Below, one piece after another: positions 16,731 through 25,389 of a stretch of DNA of 64,000 bases (position 1 is the first letter of the stretch; every line of letters begins with the position of its first letter). The translations under genes were made by a program, and so were the position numbers. The notes under the pieces were generated by a model. That model searched no databases. It was not told the origin of the DNA and saw nothing but the letters and a program-made list of their open reading frames with translations. Source of the DNA: Poriferisodalis sp964484385 (GTDB lineage Bacteria; Actinomycetota; Acidimicrobiia; Acidimicrobiales; Poriferisodalaceae); assembly GCA_964484385.1 (NCBI GenBank), contig CAZAFV010000004.1, positions 21,237 to 85,236 of the forward strand. Direction: 5' to 3'.

Positions 16731-17600
16731 TCAGTCGTCTGTGCTGGCGCCGTCAGCGGAGCCGCCGGTGTCGATGCCGGCCACGAGGTCGCCGACACGC
16801 ATCTCGCCATCGCGCGTCTGGCCGCCCAGTTCAATGAACTGCTCCATGGCTGGCTGTGCCTCCGGCGTGCGCAGGAGCCGCTGGAAGAGGTACCGCTCCT
16901 CGAACATGCCGTCCCTGAGGGGAAGCTCGTCGGCCGCATTGACGGCTTGCTTGGCCAGAGCGACGGCTCGGGGCGGGAACTTCGCGATGCGGTACGCCAG
17001 CTCGGTGACGAACGGCCGCAGCTCATCGGCGGGCAGCGCCCGGTTGAGGTAGCCCCATTGCTCAGCCGTGCGCGCATCGATGTCGACGCCGCCGAGGATC
17101 ACCTCCATGGCGCGGCCGCGCCCGACCAGACGGGGGAGCCGCTGGGTGCCAGTGCCGCCGGGCAGAATGCCGATCGGCACCTCCATCTGGTTGATGACCG
17201 TGCGGTCGAGCGCGCCGAAGCGCATGTCGCACGACATCGACAGCTCGCTGCCGCCGCCGCCGACCCGCCCGCCGATCTCGACGATGGTGGCCTTGGCCAT
17301 CGTGCGGTACGTCTCGCACATGGCGTGGAACCCCACGTGCTCTGTGGGCCGTTCGGCGGGACCGTCGGTCGGGTAGCCCAGGATCGCCGTCACGTCGAAG
17401 TGGGCGATGAAGAAGTCCGGGTTGTCGCTGCGCAGCACCACCACCCGCACCGAGTCGTCATCGGCCACGTGAACGCTGAACTTTGCGAGCTCGCGGAACA
17501 GCGCCGGGGTCATCACATTGATCGGCGGAGCGTCGATGGTGGCGAACACGACACCCGCGTCGCGCTCGATGTGCAGCAGCTCGAAGTCGTCATCGGTCAT
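16731..17600 (-). CDS. Enoyl-CoA hydratase/isomerase family protein
   Basis: Crotonase-fold protein of about 289 residues. The usual blocks are present: IDAPPINVMTPALF, DFFIAHFDV, and RVGGGGSELSMSCDMRFG, which in crotonases forms the oxyanion hole. PIGILPGGTGTQRLPRLVG and NRALPADELRPFVTELA follow. The active-site acidic positions are not a standard hydratase pair, so it may be an isomerase, a hydrolase or another crotonase activity. Upstream in-frame starts exist at 17630 and 17672, but GAGAGG at 17609-17614 precedes the ATG at 17600. It lies upstream of the MFS/CoA-transferase pair on the same strand and may be co-transcribed with it. Confidence 0.82.
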   Translation of the reverse strand: MTDDDFELLHIERDAGVVFATIDAPPINVMTPALFRELAKFSVHVADDDSVRVVVLRSDNPDFFIAHFDVTAILGYPTDGPAERPTEHVGFHAMCETYRTMAKATIVEIGGRVGGGGSELSMSCDMRFGALDRTVINQMEVPIGILPGGTGTQRLPRLVGRGRAMEVILGGVDIDARTAEQWGYLNRALPADELRPFVTELAYRIAKFPPRAVALAKQAVNAADELPLRDGMFEERYLFQRLLRTPEAQPAMEQFIELGGQTRDGEMRVGDLVAGIDTGGSADGASTDD

Positions 17601-17681
17601 CGCCGTGGGCCTCTCAGCAGGGGAATTCATGGAGCGCAGCGTGCCACATAGCTGTGACGCGCATTCGAGCAACGGGCTGTC

Positions 17682-17711
17682 TTGACACGAACTGATGTTC
17701 GGAACTACATT
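17682..17711 (+). promoter_or_regulatory. recA promoter with LexA (SOS) box
   Basis: CGAACTGATGTTCG at 17688-17701 is a perfect match to the Gram-positive/actinobacterial SOS box (CGAAC-N4-GTTCG). It lies between a perfect -35 box TTGACA (17682-17687) and a -10-like TACATT (17706-17711), spaced 18 bases. LexA binding there would block RNA polymerase. recA starts 116 bases downstream. Confidence 0.88.
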
Positions 17712-17827
17712 GCTGTCATTCGGGACCGGCAGAAAATCACCCGAGATGTGTCACACCCCGCTTCTACGGTGCCCCAAGACGGCATCGCACACCGGGTGCG
17801 GCCGAATGGGAGTCCGAGGAGGACGAC

Positions 17828-18913
<1,086 letters not shown>

Positions 18914-18933
18914 GGACGTCGACGGGCAGCGGT

Positions 18934-18950
18934 CGCCAGCGCGCTGGGCG
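18934..18950 (+). terminator. Possible terminator hairpin after recA
   Basis: CGCCAG-CGCG-CTGGGCG forms a 6-bp GC-rich stem with a one-base bulge, 20 bases after the recA stop. The following CTATTGGT is only weakly T-rich. The remaining gap to the next gene (to 19102) shows nothing else clear. Confidence 0.35.
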
Positions 18951-19102
18951 CTATTGGTCTCTACGACACTGCGGCGACCCACTGGCTCCCGGCCATCCTG
19001 ACGAACCGGCACCGCACGGCGGTGTTGTCGTAGCCTGATCCGGTCGTAGGCGAGCGGGGCGATCCGGTTTCGGATCAGAAGCCTCGGATCGGGGAGAGTC
19101 AG

Positions 19103-20905
19103 GTGGCGCAGCAGACCGGGAATCAGAAGGTCGACAAAAAGAAGACCGACAAGCCGCAGAACGTCTTCAACTTCGACTATTCCCGCGACGTCGACGGTCG
19201 CCCGCCGCAGTCGTACTACGACGACATCAAGGCGCGATTTGCCGAGGAACGAGATCTGCGGCTGGGTTACCGGCCTCCGGGAACGCAGATCTACACGTCG
19301 GAATTTGTCGGCGAATTCGCCCGCTACGAGGAAGACCCGTATGCGAGCGAGCGCATCGAGCGCCCGCCCATCAACGACGAGGTCGAGGTGCTGTTCATCG
19401 GGGGCGGGTTCTCAGCACTGCTGACCTCTGCTCGGCTGCGTCAGAAGGGCGTCGAGAGCATCCGCATCGTCGAGCGCGGCGCCGATGTCGGAGGCACCTG
19501 GTACTGGAACCGGTACCCAGGGGTGGCCTGCGATGTCGTCTCGTACGACTACCTGCCCTTGCTGGATGAGACCGGGTACGTGCCGTCGCGGCACTACGCC
19601 ACCGGCGACGAGATCTACGAGTACTGCCGGCTGATCGCCCGCAAGTACGACCTCTACGACCTGGCGATGTTCCAGACCACCGTGACGTCGACCGTCTGGG
19701 ACGGCGACGCGGAGGTGTGGCGCATCGGCACCGACCGTGGCGATGAGATCACCGCACAGTTCGTCATCTGCGCCAACGGCACCCTTGCCAAGCCGAAGCT
19801 GGCCGTCATCGAGGGCATGGAGCGATTCACCGGTCATTCCTTCCACACGTCGCGGTGGGACTACGACTACACCGGCGCCGACCTCGAGAACCTCAGCGAC
19901 AAGCGGGTCGGCATCATCGGCACCGGCGCGACGGCAGTGCAGGCCATCCCGCAGCTCGGCGAGATGTCCAAGGAGCTGTACGTCTTCCAGCGGACGCCGT
20001 CCTCGATCGACATCCGTGACGACTGGGAGACCGACCGGGACTGGGCGGCGAAGCTGAAGCCGGGCTGGCAGGCGCGCCGGCGCGAGCGAGCCATGGCCGG
20101 GCCTCGCCTCAGCGACGAGCAGAAGGCGCGCCGTGCGGCGATGTCTCGCGAGGAGAAGATCCGCCGCCAGGAGAACGCCAACATCGACGCCATGATGCGC
20201 ATCCACCGGCGCATCGACGAGGTTGTGGAAGACCCCGCAACGGCCGAGGCGCTCAAGCCCTGGTACATGCTCATGTGCAAGCGGCCGTGCTTTCACAACG
20301 ACTACCTGCCCACGTTCAACCGGCCGAACGTGCACCTGGTCGATACCCAGGGCAAGGGCATCACCCAGATCACCGAGCAGGGCCCGCTCTTCGACGGCAC
20401 CCAGTACGAGCTCGACCTGCTGATCTACGCCACCGGGTTCGAGGTGCAGAAGACCGGTATCTACAACCGCATCGTCGGCGAGAACGACCTGGAGCTGACC
20501 GACAAGTACGCAGACGGCATCCGCACGCTGCTGGGCATCCACACCGCCGGCTACCCGAACCTGTTCATCATGGGGGGCTACCAGGCGTTCTTCGCGTTCA
20601 ACCTGACCGACGTGCTCAACAGCCAGGGCGAGCACATCTCCGAGTGCATCGACTTCGTCCGCCGGGGCGGCCTGCAGACCATGGACTGCCTGCCCGAAGC
20701 CGAGGAATGGTGGGTGCAGCAGGTCATCGCCAACCGCGGCAAGACCACCCGCAACCGCGACTGCACCCCCGGCTACTACAACTTCGAAGGCGCCGAGAAC
20801 CGCCGGCAAGACGGCAACTTCAACGGCAACATCAAGCAGTACTTGGGCTTCATGGCCCACGCCCGCGAGAACATGTCGGAGAACTTCGCTTTCACGCAGC
20901 GCTGA
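19103..20905 (+). CDS. Flavin-containing (Baeyer-Villiger-type) monooxygenase
   Basis: FAD/NADPH-dependent monooxygenase of 600 residues that probably inserts oxygen into ketones, or oxidises related substrates. First Rossmann motif EVLFIGGGFSALL near residue 96, then VGGTWYWNRYPGVACD, typical of Baeyer-Villiger enzymes. The fingerprint FxGxxxHxxxW(P/D) is seen as FTGHSFHTSRWD. The second Rossmann motif is VGIIGTGATAVQAIP. ATGFE near the C-terminus is the usual domain-closing motif. The first 40 residues (KKKTDKPQNVFNFDY) are a charged extension. GTG start preceded by GGGGAGAG. It is inserted between recA and miaB, which are normally close neighbours. Natural substrate unknown. Confidence 0.9.
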   Translation: MAQQTGNQKVDKKKTDKPQNVFNFDYSRDVDGRPPQSYYDDIKARFAEERDLRLGYRPPGTQIYTSEFVGEFARYEEDPYASERIERPPINDEVEVLFIGGGFSALLTSARLRQKGVESIRIVERGADVGGTWYWNRYPGVACDVVSYDYLPLLDETGYVPSRHYATGDEIYEYCRLIARKYDLYDLAMFQTTVTSTVWDGDAEVWRIGTDRGDEITAQFVICANGTLAKPKLAVIEGMERFTGHSFHTSRWDYDYTGADLENLSDKRVGIIGTGATAVQAIPQLGEMSKELYVFQRTPSSIDIRDDWETDRDWAAKLKPGWQARRRERAMAGPRLSDEQKARRAAMSREEKIRRQENANIDAMMRIHRRIDEVVEDPATAEALKPWYMLMCKRPCFHNDYLPTFNRPNVHLVDTQGKGITQITEQGPLFDGTQYELDLLIYATGFEVQKTGIYNRIVGENDLELTDKYADGIRTLLGIHTAGYPNLFIMGGYQAFFAFNLTDVLNSQGEHISECIDFVRRGGLQTMDCLPEAEEWWVQQVIANRGKTTRNRDCTPGYYNFEGAENRRQDGNFNGNIKQYLGFMAHARENMSENFAFTQR

Positions 20906-20971
20906 CCGCGGCCTGATCTGACTGAGTTCAACCTGCCTTCCGCCTTTGGGCGCGCCCCTAGCCTTGACGCC

Positions 20972-22468
20972 GTGACTGCGGGCGAGCGAGCGGGCGAGAA
21001 CGGGAGCCGGCGCAGCTACTTCGTGCGCACCTACGGGTGCCAGATGAACGAGCACGACTCCGAGCGGATCGCTGGCCTGCTGGAAGCCGACGATCTCGTG
21101 GTCGCGCCCACGATGGCTGACGCCGACGTCATCGTGCTCAACACGTGCTGCATCCGAGAGAACGCCGACAACAAGCTCTACGGGCAGCTCGGACACCTCA
21201 AGCGCCTCAAGGAGGAACGGCCTGAGGTGCAGATCGCCGTCGCCGGCTGCCTCGCGCAGAAGGATCAGGATCTCGTGCGCCAGCGAGCGCCTCACGTCGA
21301 CGTGGTGTTCGGCACGCACAACGTGGCCCGTGCTGCCGACCTGCTGAGCGAGGCCCGCGTCTCAGGCCCGGTGACGGAGATCCTGGCTGAGTCCGACGAG
21401 TTCCCCTCCGCGCTGCCTGTGCGACGAGATGCCCAGCACGCTGCATGGGTCACAATCCAGATCGGCTGCGACAACACCTGCGCGTTCTGCATCGTGCCGT
21501 CGGTGCGGGGCCGGGAGATCTCCCGGCCGTTCGGCGAGCTCATCGACGAGGTGGGCCGCCTGGCAGCGGACGGCGTCAGCGAGGTGACGCTGCTGGGGCA
21601 GAACGTCAACAGCTACGGCCGCGACGTGACCCTGGCCCTCCGCCGCGCAAACGGTGCGTCTGGCTCGGACGGCCCAGCCGATGCGTCATGGCGAGCCGGC
21701 GAGGCCTGGGCGAGTGGGCGGCGCACTGCTCGCCCGCTGTTCGGCGATCTGCTGCGGGCGGTCGGTGCGGTCGACGGCATCGAGCGGGTGCGATTCACCA
21801 GCCCGCACCCGAAGGACCTGCGGGCCGACGTCATCGCAGCCATGGCCGAGACGCCTGCGGTGTGCGAGCACCTGCACCTGCCGCTGCAGTCCGGCAGCGA
21901 CGAAGTGCTGAGGGCAATGCATCGCGGCTATAGCGCCCAGCGCTACCTGGAGCGGCTGGAGGCCGCCCGCGCCGCCGTTGACGACCTCGCAGTCAGCACC
22001 GACATCATCGTGGGCTTTCCCGGCGAGTCCGAGCGCGACTTCGCTGACACGCTCGAACTAGCTGCGGCAGCCGGTTTCGACAGTGCATTCACCTTCGTCT
22101 TCTCGCCGCGGCCGGGCACCGAAGCCGCAGAGATGGTCGACCGGTTCGTGGCCCCCGAGGTATCTACTGACCGCATGGAACGACTGCGAGCCGTGATCGA
22201 GCGCTCTGCACGCCGGGGCAACGAATCCCGGGTGGGTCGTGTCGAAGAGCTGCTAGTGGAGGGACCGTCGAAGCGAGATCCGGGCACGCTTACCGGTCGC
22301 ACGCGCCAGAACCGTCTCGTCCACTTCGCGTCGGCCGAGCCGCTGCGTACCGGCACCTATGCGCGGGTGCGGGTGACCGGCGCCGCCACGTTCCACCTCA
22401 GCGGCGAGCTCATCGAGGTCATCGCCCCAGCGCGACATCGCACCCGCATCCCGGTTGCCGCCCGCTGA
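20972..22468 (+). CDS. miaB: tRNA-2-methylthio-N6-dimethylallyladenosine synthase MiaB
   Basis: Radical SAM methylthiotransferase that modifies A37 of tRNAs reading UNN codons. The N-terminal UPF0004 domain has TYGCQMNEHDSERI, NTCCIRENAD and GCLAQKD, giving the auxiliary cluster cysteines. The radical SAM motif is GCDNTCAFCIVPSVRGRE (C-x3-C-x2-C). A TRAM domain occupies the C-terminal 70 residues (GRTRQNRLVHF). About 498 residues, slightly longer than average because of an insert rich in Ala/Gly/Ser (around SGSDGPADASWRAG). GTG start. miaA follows 13 bases later, and the two enzymes act in sequence on the same adenosine. Confidence 0.96.
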   Translation: MTAGERAGENGSRRSYFVRTYGCQMNEHDSERIAGLLEADDLVVAPTMADADVIVLNTCCIRENADNKLYGQLGHLKRLKEERPEVQIAVAGCLAQKDQDLVRQRAPHVDVVFGTHNVARAADLLSEARVSGPVTEILAESDEFPSALPVRRDAQHAAWVTIQIGCDNTCAFCIVPSVRGREISRPFGELIDEVGRLAADGVSEVTLLGQNVNSYGRDVTLALRRANGASGSDGPADASWRAGEAWASGRRTARPLFGDLLRAVGAVDGIERVRFTSPHPKDLRADVIAAMAETPAVCEHLHLPLQSGSDEVLRAMHRGYSAQRYLERLEAARAAVDDLAVSTDIIVGFPGESERDFADTLELAAAAGFDSAFTFVFSPRPGTEAAEMVDRFVAPEVSTDRMERLRAVIERSARRGNESRVGRVEELLVEGPSKRDPGTLTGRTRQNRLVHFASAEPLRTGTYARVRVTGAATFHLSGELIEVIAPARHRTRIPVAAR

Positions 22469-22481
22469 GAGGCGGGACGCC

Positions 22482-23432
22482 ATGGGTGGTAACGGCGGCC
22501 ATCGGCCCGTGGTCATCGTGGGCCCGACGGCGTCGGGCAAGTCGGCGCTCGCGCTGGAGTTGGCCAGGCGTGCCCGCCCCGGGCCGGACATCGCGGGTAC
22601 GACGGAATTGGTGTCGGTCGATTCGATGCAGGTGTACCGGGACATGGACATCGGCACCGCCAAGCCCACGGCCGCCGAACAGGCTGACGTGCCGCACCAC
22701 CTCATCGACTTGGTTGATCCCGCAGAGCGGTTCACCGTGGTCGACTACGCCACTGCATTCGAAGCTGCGATGTCCGACATCGCTGACCGTGGCGCGGCCC
22801 CATTGCTGGTCGGTGGCACCGGCCTGTACCTGCGCGCCGTCATAGACGGTCTCACGCCGCCCCCGGAGTTCGCCGACATCGCCGCCGAACTTGAGGCCGC
22901 GGTAGGTGCCGAAGGTGAACCCGAGGGAACCGTCGCTCTGCACCGTCGGCTGGCGGAGTTGGACCCGCTGGCCGCTTCGCGTATGGAGCCGACGAATCTG
23001 CGCCGAATCGTCCGGGCGCTGTCGGTGTGCTTGGGCAGCGGCCGGCCGTTCTCGTCGTTCGGGCCGGGGCTGCAGAGCTATCCCGAGGTCCCGTTCCGGA
23101 TCGTGGGCATCGATCCCGGTCGGGCGGCGCTGGACGAGCTCATCAGCGACAGGTACCGCCGACAGATGGAGCAGGGAATGCTCGAAGAGGTGCGCCGGCT
23201 CGCTGCTCGGCCGCTGTCGCGTACGGCTGCGCAAGCTCTCGGCTACAAGGAACTGCGAGCGCACCTGGCAGGGGAATGCACGCTGGACGAAGCACTCAAC
23301 GTCGCCGTCGCACGTACCCGGCGATTTGCCCGCCGCCAGCAGCGCTGGTTCGCCCGCGACCCCAGGATCACCTGGATCTCGCACGGAAGCCCTGCGGAGA
23401 TGGCCGACCAAATGCAGCAGCTTGAATCCTGA
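22482..23432 (+). CDS. miaA: tRNA dimethylallyltransferase MiaA
   Basis: Adds the dimethylallyl group to A37 of tRNA, providing the substrate of MiaB. The P-loop IVGPTASGKSALA is at the start, followed by the family block SVDSMQVYRDMDIGTAKP and LVGGTGLYLRAVIDGL. AQALGYKELRAHLAGE and the basic ARTRRFARRQQRWF complete the signature. About 316 residues. In-frame codons from 22455 overlap miaB; the ATG at 22482, preceded by GAGAGGCGGG, is preferred. Likely an operon with miaB. The usual downstream neighbours dapF and hflX are found 2-4 kb away on the other strand. Confidence 0.96.
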   Translation: MGGNGGHRPVVIVGPTASGKSALALELARRARPGPDIAGTTELVSVDSMQVYRDMDIGTAKPTAAEQADVPHHLIDLVDPAERFTVVDYATAFEAAMSDIADRGAAPLLVGGTGLYLRAVIDGLTPPPEFADIAAELEAAVGAEGEPEGTVALHRRLAELDPLAASRMEPTNLRRIVRALSVCLGSGRPFSSFGPGLQSYPEVPFRIVGIDPGRAALDELISDRYRRQMEQGMLEEVRRLAARPLSRTAAQALGYKELRAHLAGECTLDEALNVAVARTRRFARRQQRWFARDPRITWISHGSPAEMADQMQQLES

Positions 23433-23437
23433 AGGCA

Positions 23438-23452
23438 CTTGGCCGCACCAAG
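23438..23452 (+). terminator. Hairpin between convergent miaA and dapC
   Basis: CTTGG-CCGCA-CCAAG, a 5-bp stem with a 5-base loop, in the 41-base convergent gap. Followed by GCTTCAAGTTTC. Short stem, weak evidence; could stop transcription from both sides. Confidence 0.3.
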
Positions 23453-23473
23453 CTTCAAGTTTCAATCGAAGGT

Positions 23474-24682
23474 TTAGCGCAGGCGGGATTCGACCATGTC
23501 GAGGGCGTCATCGGTCAGCACGGCGGCCACCCGGACACGATCGGCTGCGGCCGATCCGTAGAACTCACCCGGCGATACGAGAATGCCCACCTCGGTGAGC
23601 AGCGTGCGAGTGAACGCCCACGCGTCGCCGTCGGGGGCTGCAGCCCAGAGGTAGAACCCGCCGCGTGGCAGCGCGGGTTCGGGTCCGAAGCGGCCGACGA
23701 TGCGCGCGAGCCGCTCCAGCCGGTTCCGATACCGCTCTCGCTGTTCGGCGACATGGTCTTGGTCGGCCAGTGCTGCGACCGCTGCCGCCTGCGCCGGGCC
23801 CGGCACCATGAACCCGGCGTGCTTGCGAACCTCTCGCAGGTAGTGCACGAGCTCGGGATCGCCTGCGTAGAAACCCACCCGTACGCCAGCCAGGTTCGAT
23901 CGCTTTGACAACGAATGAACCGCGACAACGCCGTCGACCTCGGCGCGCACGCCGCCGCTCTGTCGTGTGTCGACCTCATTGCCGTGGGCCTCGCCGCTGC
24001 CAGTTGTCGTCGCGGAGGTCGGTGTCAAGATCGTTCTGGGCACTCCATCCCATGTGAACTCGGCGTAGCACTCGTCGCTGAAGACAGGCACATCCCGTTC
24101 GCGTCCCCAGCGCGCAGCGGCATCGAGATCATCAAGGCCGCCGGCGGGATTGCCGGGTGTGTTGACCCACAGCACCAAGGCCCGCTCAGCGTCGGCGTCG
24201 GAGATGGCGTCGAGCTGGATCGACCAGTGCTCGTCAGCCGGCACGGGCACCGCCCTGCAGCCGGCCAGCTCAGCTCCCATCGCATAGCTGGGATAGCTCA
24301 CTTCGGGGAACAGCACGGTGTCGCGCTCGGGCGTGCGCAGTCGCAGCCAGTGCGGCAGCCCGGCCACAAACTCCTTCGAGCCGATCGTTGCTGCCACCTC
24401 GGTACCGCTGTCCACCTGCACACCGAGCCGTGCCGCGCACCAGCGCGCAGCAGCCTCCCGAAGCTCGGGCGTGCCGATCGACGGCGGGTAGCCGCGCTCG
24501 GAATCCGACCCGCCCAGCGCCGCCAGCACAGCCGGCGTGGGCGGATCCACCGGCGTGCCGATGGAGAGGTCCACCAGCCCGCCATCGTGCCGATCAGCGA
24601 GCGGTTTCAGTTCGTCCAACCGGTCATAGGGATACGGCGGCGGCACGTATCCGACATCTGCGTTCACCGCATCAGTGTGCAC
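23474..24682 (-). CDS. dapC: Aminotransferase, probably N-succinyldiaminopimelate aminotransferase DapC
   Basis: Fold-type I PLP aminotransferase, about 402 residues. YPYDRLDELKPLAD and VDLSIGTPVDPPTPAV at the start match the DapC/LL-DAP aminotransferase-like group. Also visible: WVNTPGNPAGG, FSDECYAEFTW (PLP-binding Asp and Tyr), and SLSKRSNLAGVRVGF with the Schiff-base Lys. In actinobacteria this pattern usually marks succinyldiaminopimelate transaminase of lysine/DAP synthesis, and dapF lies 2 kb upstream on the same strand, which supports the role. The GTG start at 24682 overlaps the end of the toxin gene by 11 bases; a second GTG is 5 codons further in. Confidence 0.82.
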   Translation of the reverse strand: MHTDAVNADVGYVPPPYPYDRLDELKPLADRHDGGLVDLSIGTPVDPPTPAVLAALGGSDSERGYPPSIGTPELREAAARWCAARLGVQVDSGTEVAATIGSKEFVAGLPHWLRLRTPERDTVLFPEVSYPSYAMGAELAGCRAVPVPADEHWSIQLDAISDADAERALVLWVNTPGNPAGGLDDLDAAARWGRERDVPVFSDECYAEFTWDGVPRTILTPTSATTTGSGEAHGNEVDTRQSGGVRAEVDGVVAVHSLSKRSNLAGVRVGFYAGDPELVHYLREVRKHAGFMVPGPAQAAAVAALADQDHVAEQRERYRNRLERLARIVGRFGPEPALPRGGFYLWAAAPDGDAWAFTRTLLTEVGILVSPGEFYGSAAADRVRVAAVLTDDALDMVESRLR

Positions 24683-25076
24683 TGATCGGCGTCCAGACGA
24701 TTCCGTCGACGTGCTCGAAGTGTCGGTCGGCTGAGACGAGGTCGGCGCCGGTTTCCATTGCGTGGGCAGCGATCCAAATGTCGTTGGTAGGAATTGGACG
24801 GCCCTTCGCCCGAAGCGCGGCCGCGATGCGTGAGTAACGATCGGCGGTCACCTGTCCGACATCCACGAGCGAAGTGCGCGGGCTGTCCAAGAATGACCGC
24901 AGTGCATCCAGATTCTGCTCCTGACGGGAACCGCAGCGGAATCCGTGCATCAACTCGCCGACCACGACTGCGGAGAGCAGCAGCTCACGAGCTCTCCTCA
25001 CGAGCTGCGTGACTTCCTGCTGGCCTCGCATCAGCAGTGTGTAGGCATTGGTGTCGAGCAGCAGTCTCACTTCCAT
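24672..25076 (-). CDS. VapC-type PIN-domain toxin
   Basis: PIN-domain ribonuclease of 134 residues, the toxin of a type II toxin-antitoxin pair. It starts MEVRLLLDTNAYTLL with the first metal-binding Asp. VVVGELMHGF holds the central acidic Glu, and PTNDIWIAAHAMETG with LVSADRHFEHVDGI holds the C-terminal acidic residues, so the four-acid site looks complete. It probably cleaves tRNA or rRNA when freed of antitoxin. The start overlaps the antitoxin stop by 10 bases. The frame continues upstream, but only within the antitoxin gene. Confidence 0.9.
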   Translation of the reverse strand: MEVRLLLDTNAYTLLMRGQQEVTQLVRRARELLLSAVVVGELMHGFRCGSRQEQNLDALRSFLDSPRTSLVDVGQVTADRYSRIAAALRAKGRPIPTNDIWIAAHAMETGADLVSADRHFEHVDGIVWTPISAH

Positions 25077-25330
25077 ATCACTTCGTCGATGACGTCGAGT
25101 TCCTTCAGCACGGCATCCATCTCGTCGTATTCCTCTTGCGACCACTTGCCGATGAGATGATCGAGCGACGAGCCGATGGAGTCATCGGCACTGGCGATAT
25201 CGGACAATCCGGCGCCCTTGCGCAGTAGACGCAGCGCCGCCTTGTTCAGTGAGACACCTTCGCGTTGGGCGAGGCGCCGCATCGCGTCCTCAAGATCCTC
25301 ATCGAAACCTCTGACCGTGAGTTGCTTCAT
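25067..25330 (-). CDS. VapB-type antitoxin (ribbon-helix-helix)
   Basis: Small protein of 87 residues beginning MKQLTVRGFDEDLEDAMRRLAQ, the ribbon-helix-helix start found in VapB/CopG-type DNA-binding antitoxins; the beta strand is KQLTVRGF. The C-terminal half is acidic (SQEEYDEMDAVLKELDVIDE) and would wrap the PIN toxin encoded next. AGGAG at 25338-25342 lies 7 bases before the ATG. The heptamer repeats just upstream are probably its operator, giving autorepression as in other vapBC loci. Confidence 0.9.
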   Translation of the reverse strand: MKQLTVRGFDEDLEDAMRRLAQREGVSLNKAALRLLRKGAGLSDIASADDSIGSSLDHLIGKWSQEEYDEMDAVLKELDVIDEVIWK

Positions 25331-25345
25331 GTTCGAACTCCTGAG

Positions 25346-25385
25346 TGAGTCAGTTATGAGTCACTATAGATCGTCACATGACTCA
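25346..25385 (-). promoter_or_regulatory. Heptamer repeats upstream of vapB, likely operator/promoter
   Basis: Three copies of TGAGTCA: plus strand 25346-25352 and 25357-25363 (direct, 11 bases apart, one helical turn) and an inverted copy at 25379-25385. A -10-like TATAGT (minus strand) lies between the direct and inverted copies. The geometry fits binding of a dimeric ribbon-helix-helix repressor. No convincing -35 box seen. Confidence 0.6.
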
Positions 25386-25389
25386 ACCA

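Noticed and set aside
19412..21319. Long minus-strand frame (635 codons) opposite the monooxygenase and miaB
   Set aside because: Antisense shadow without recognisable motifs; it spans the end of one real gene and the start of another.
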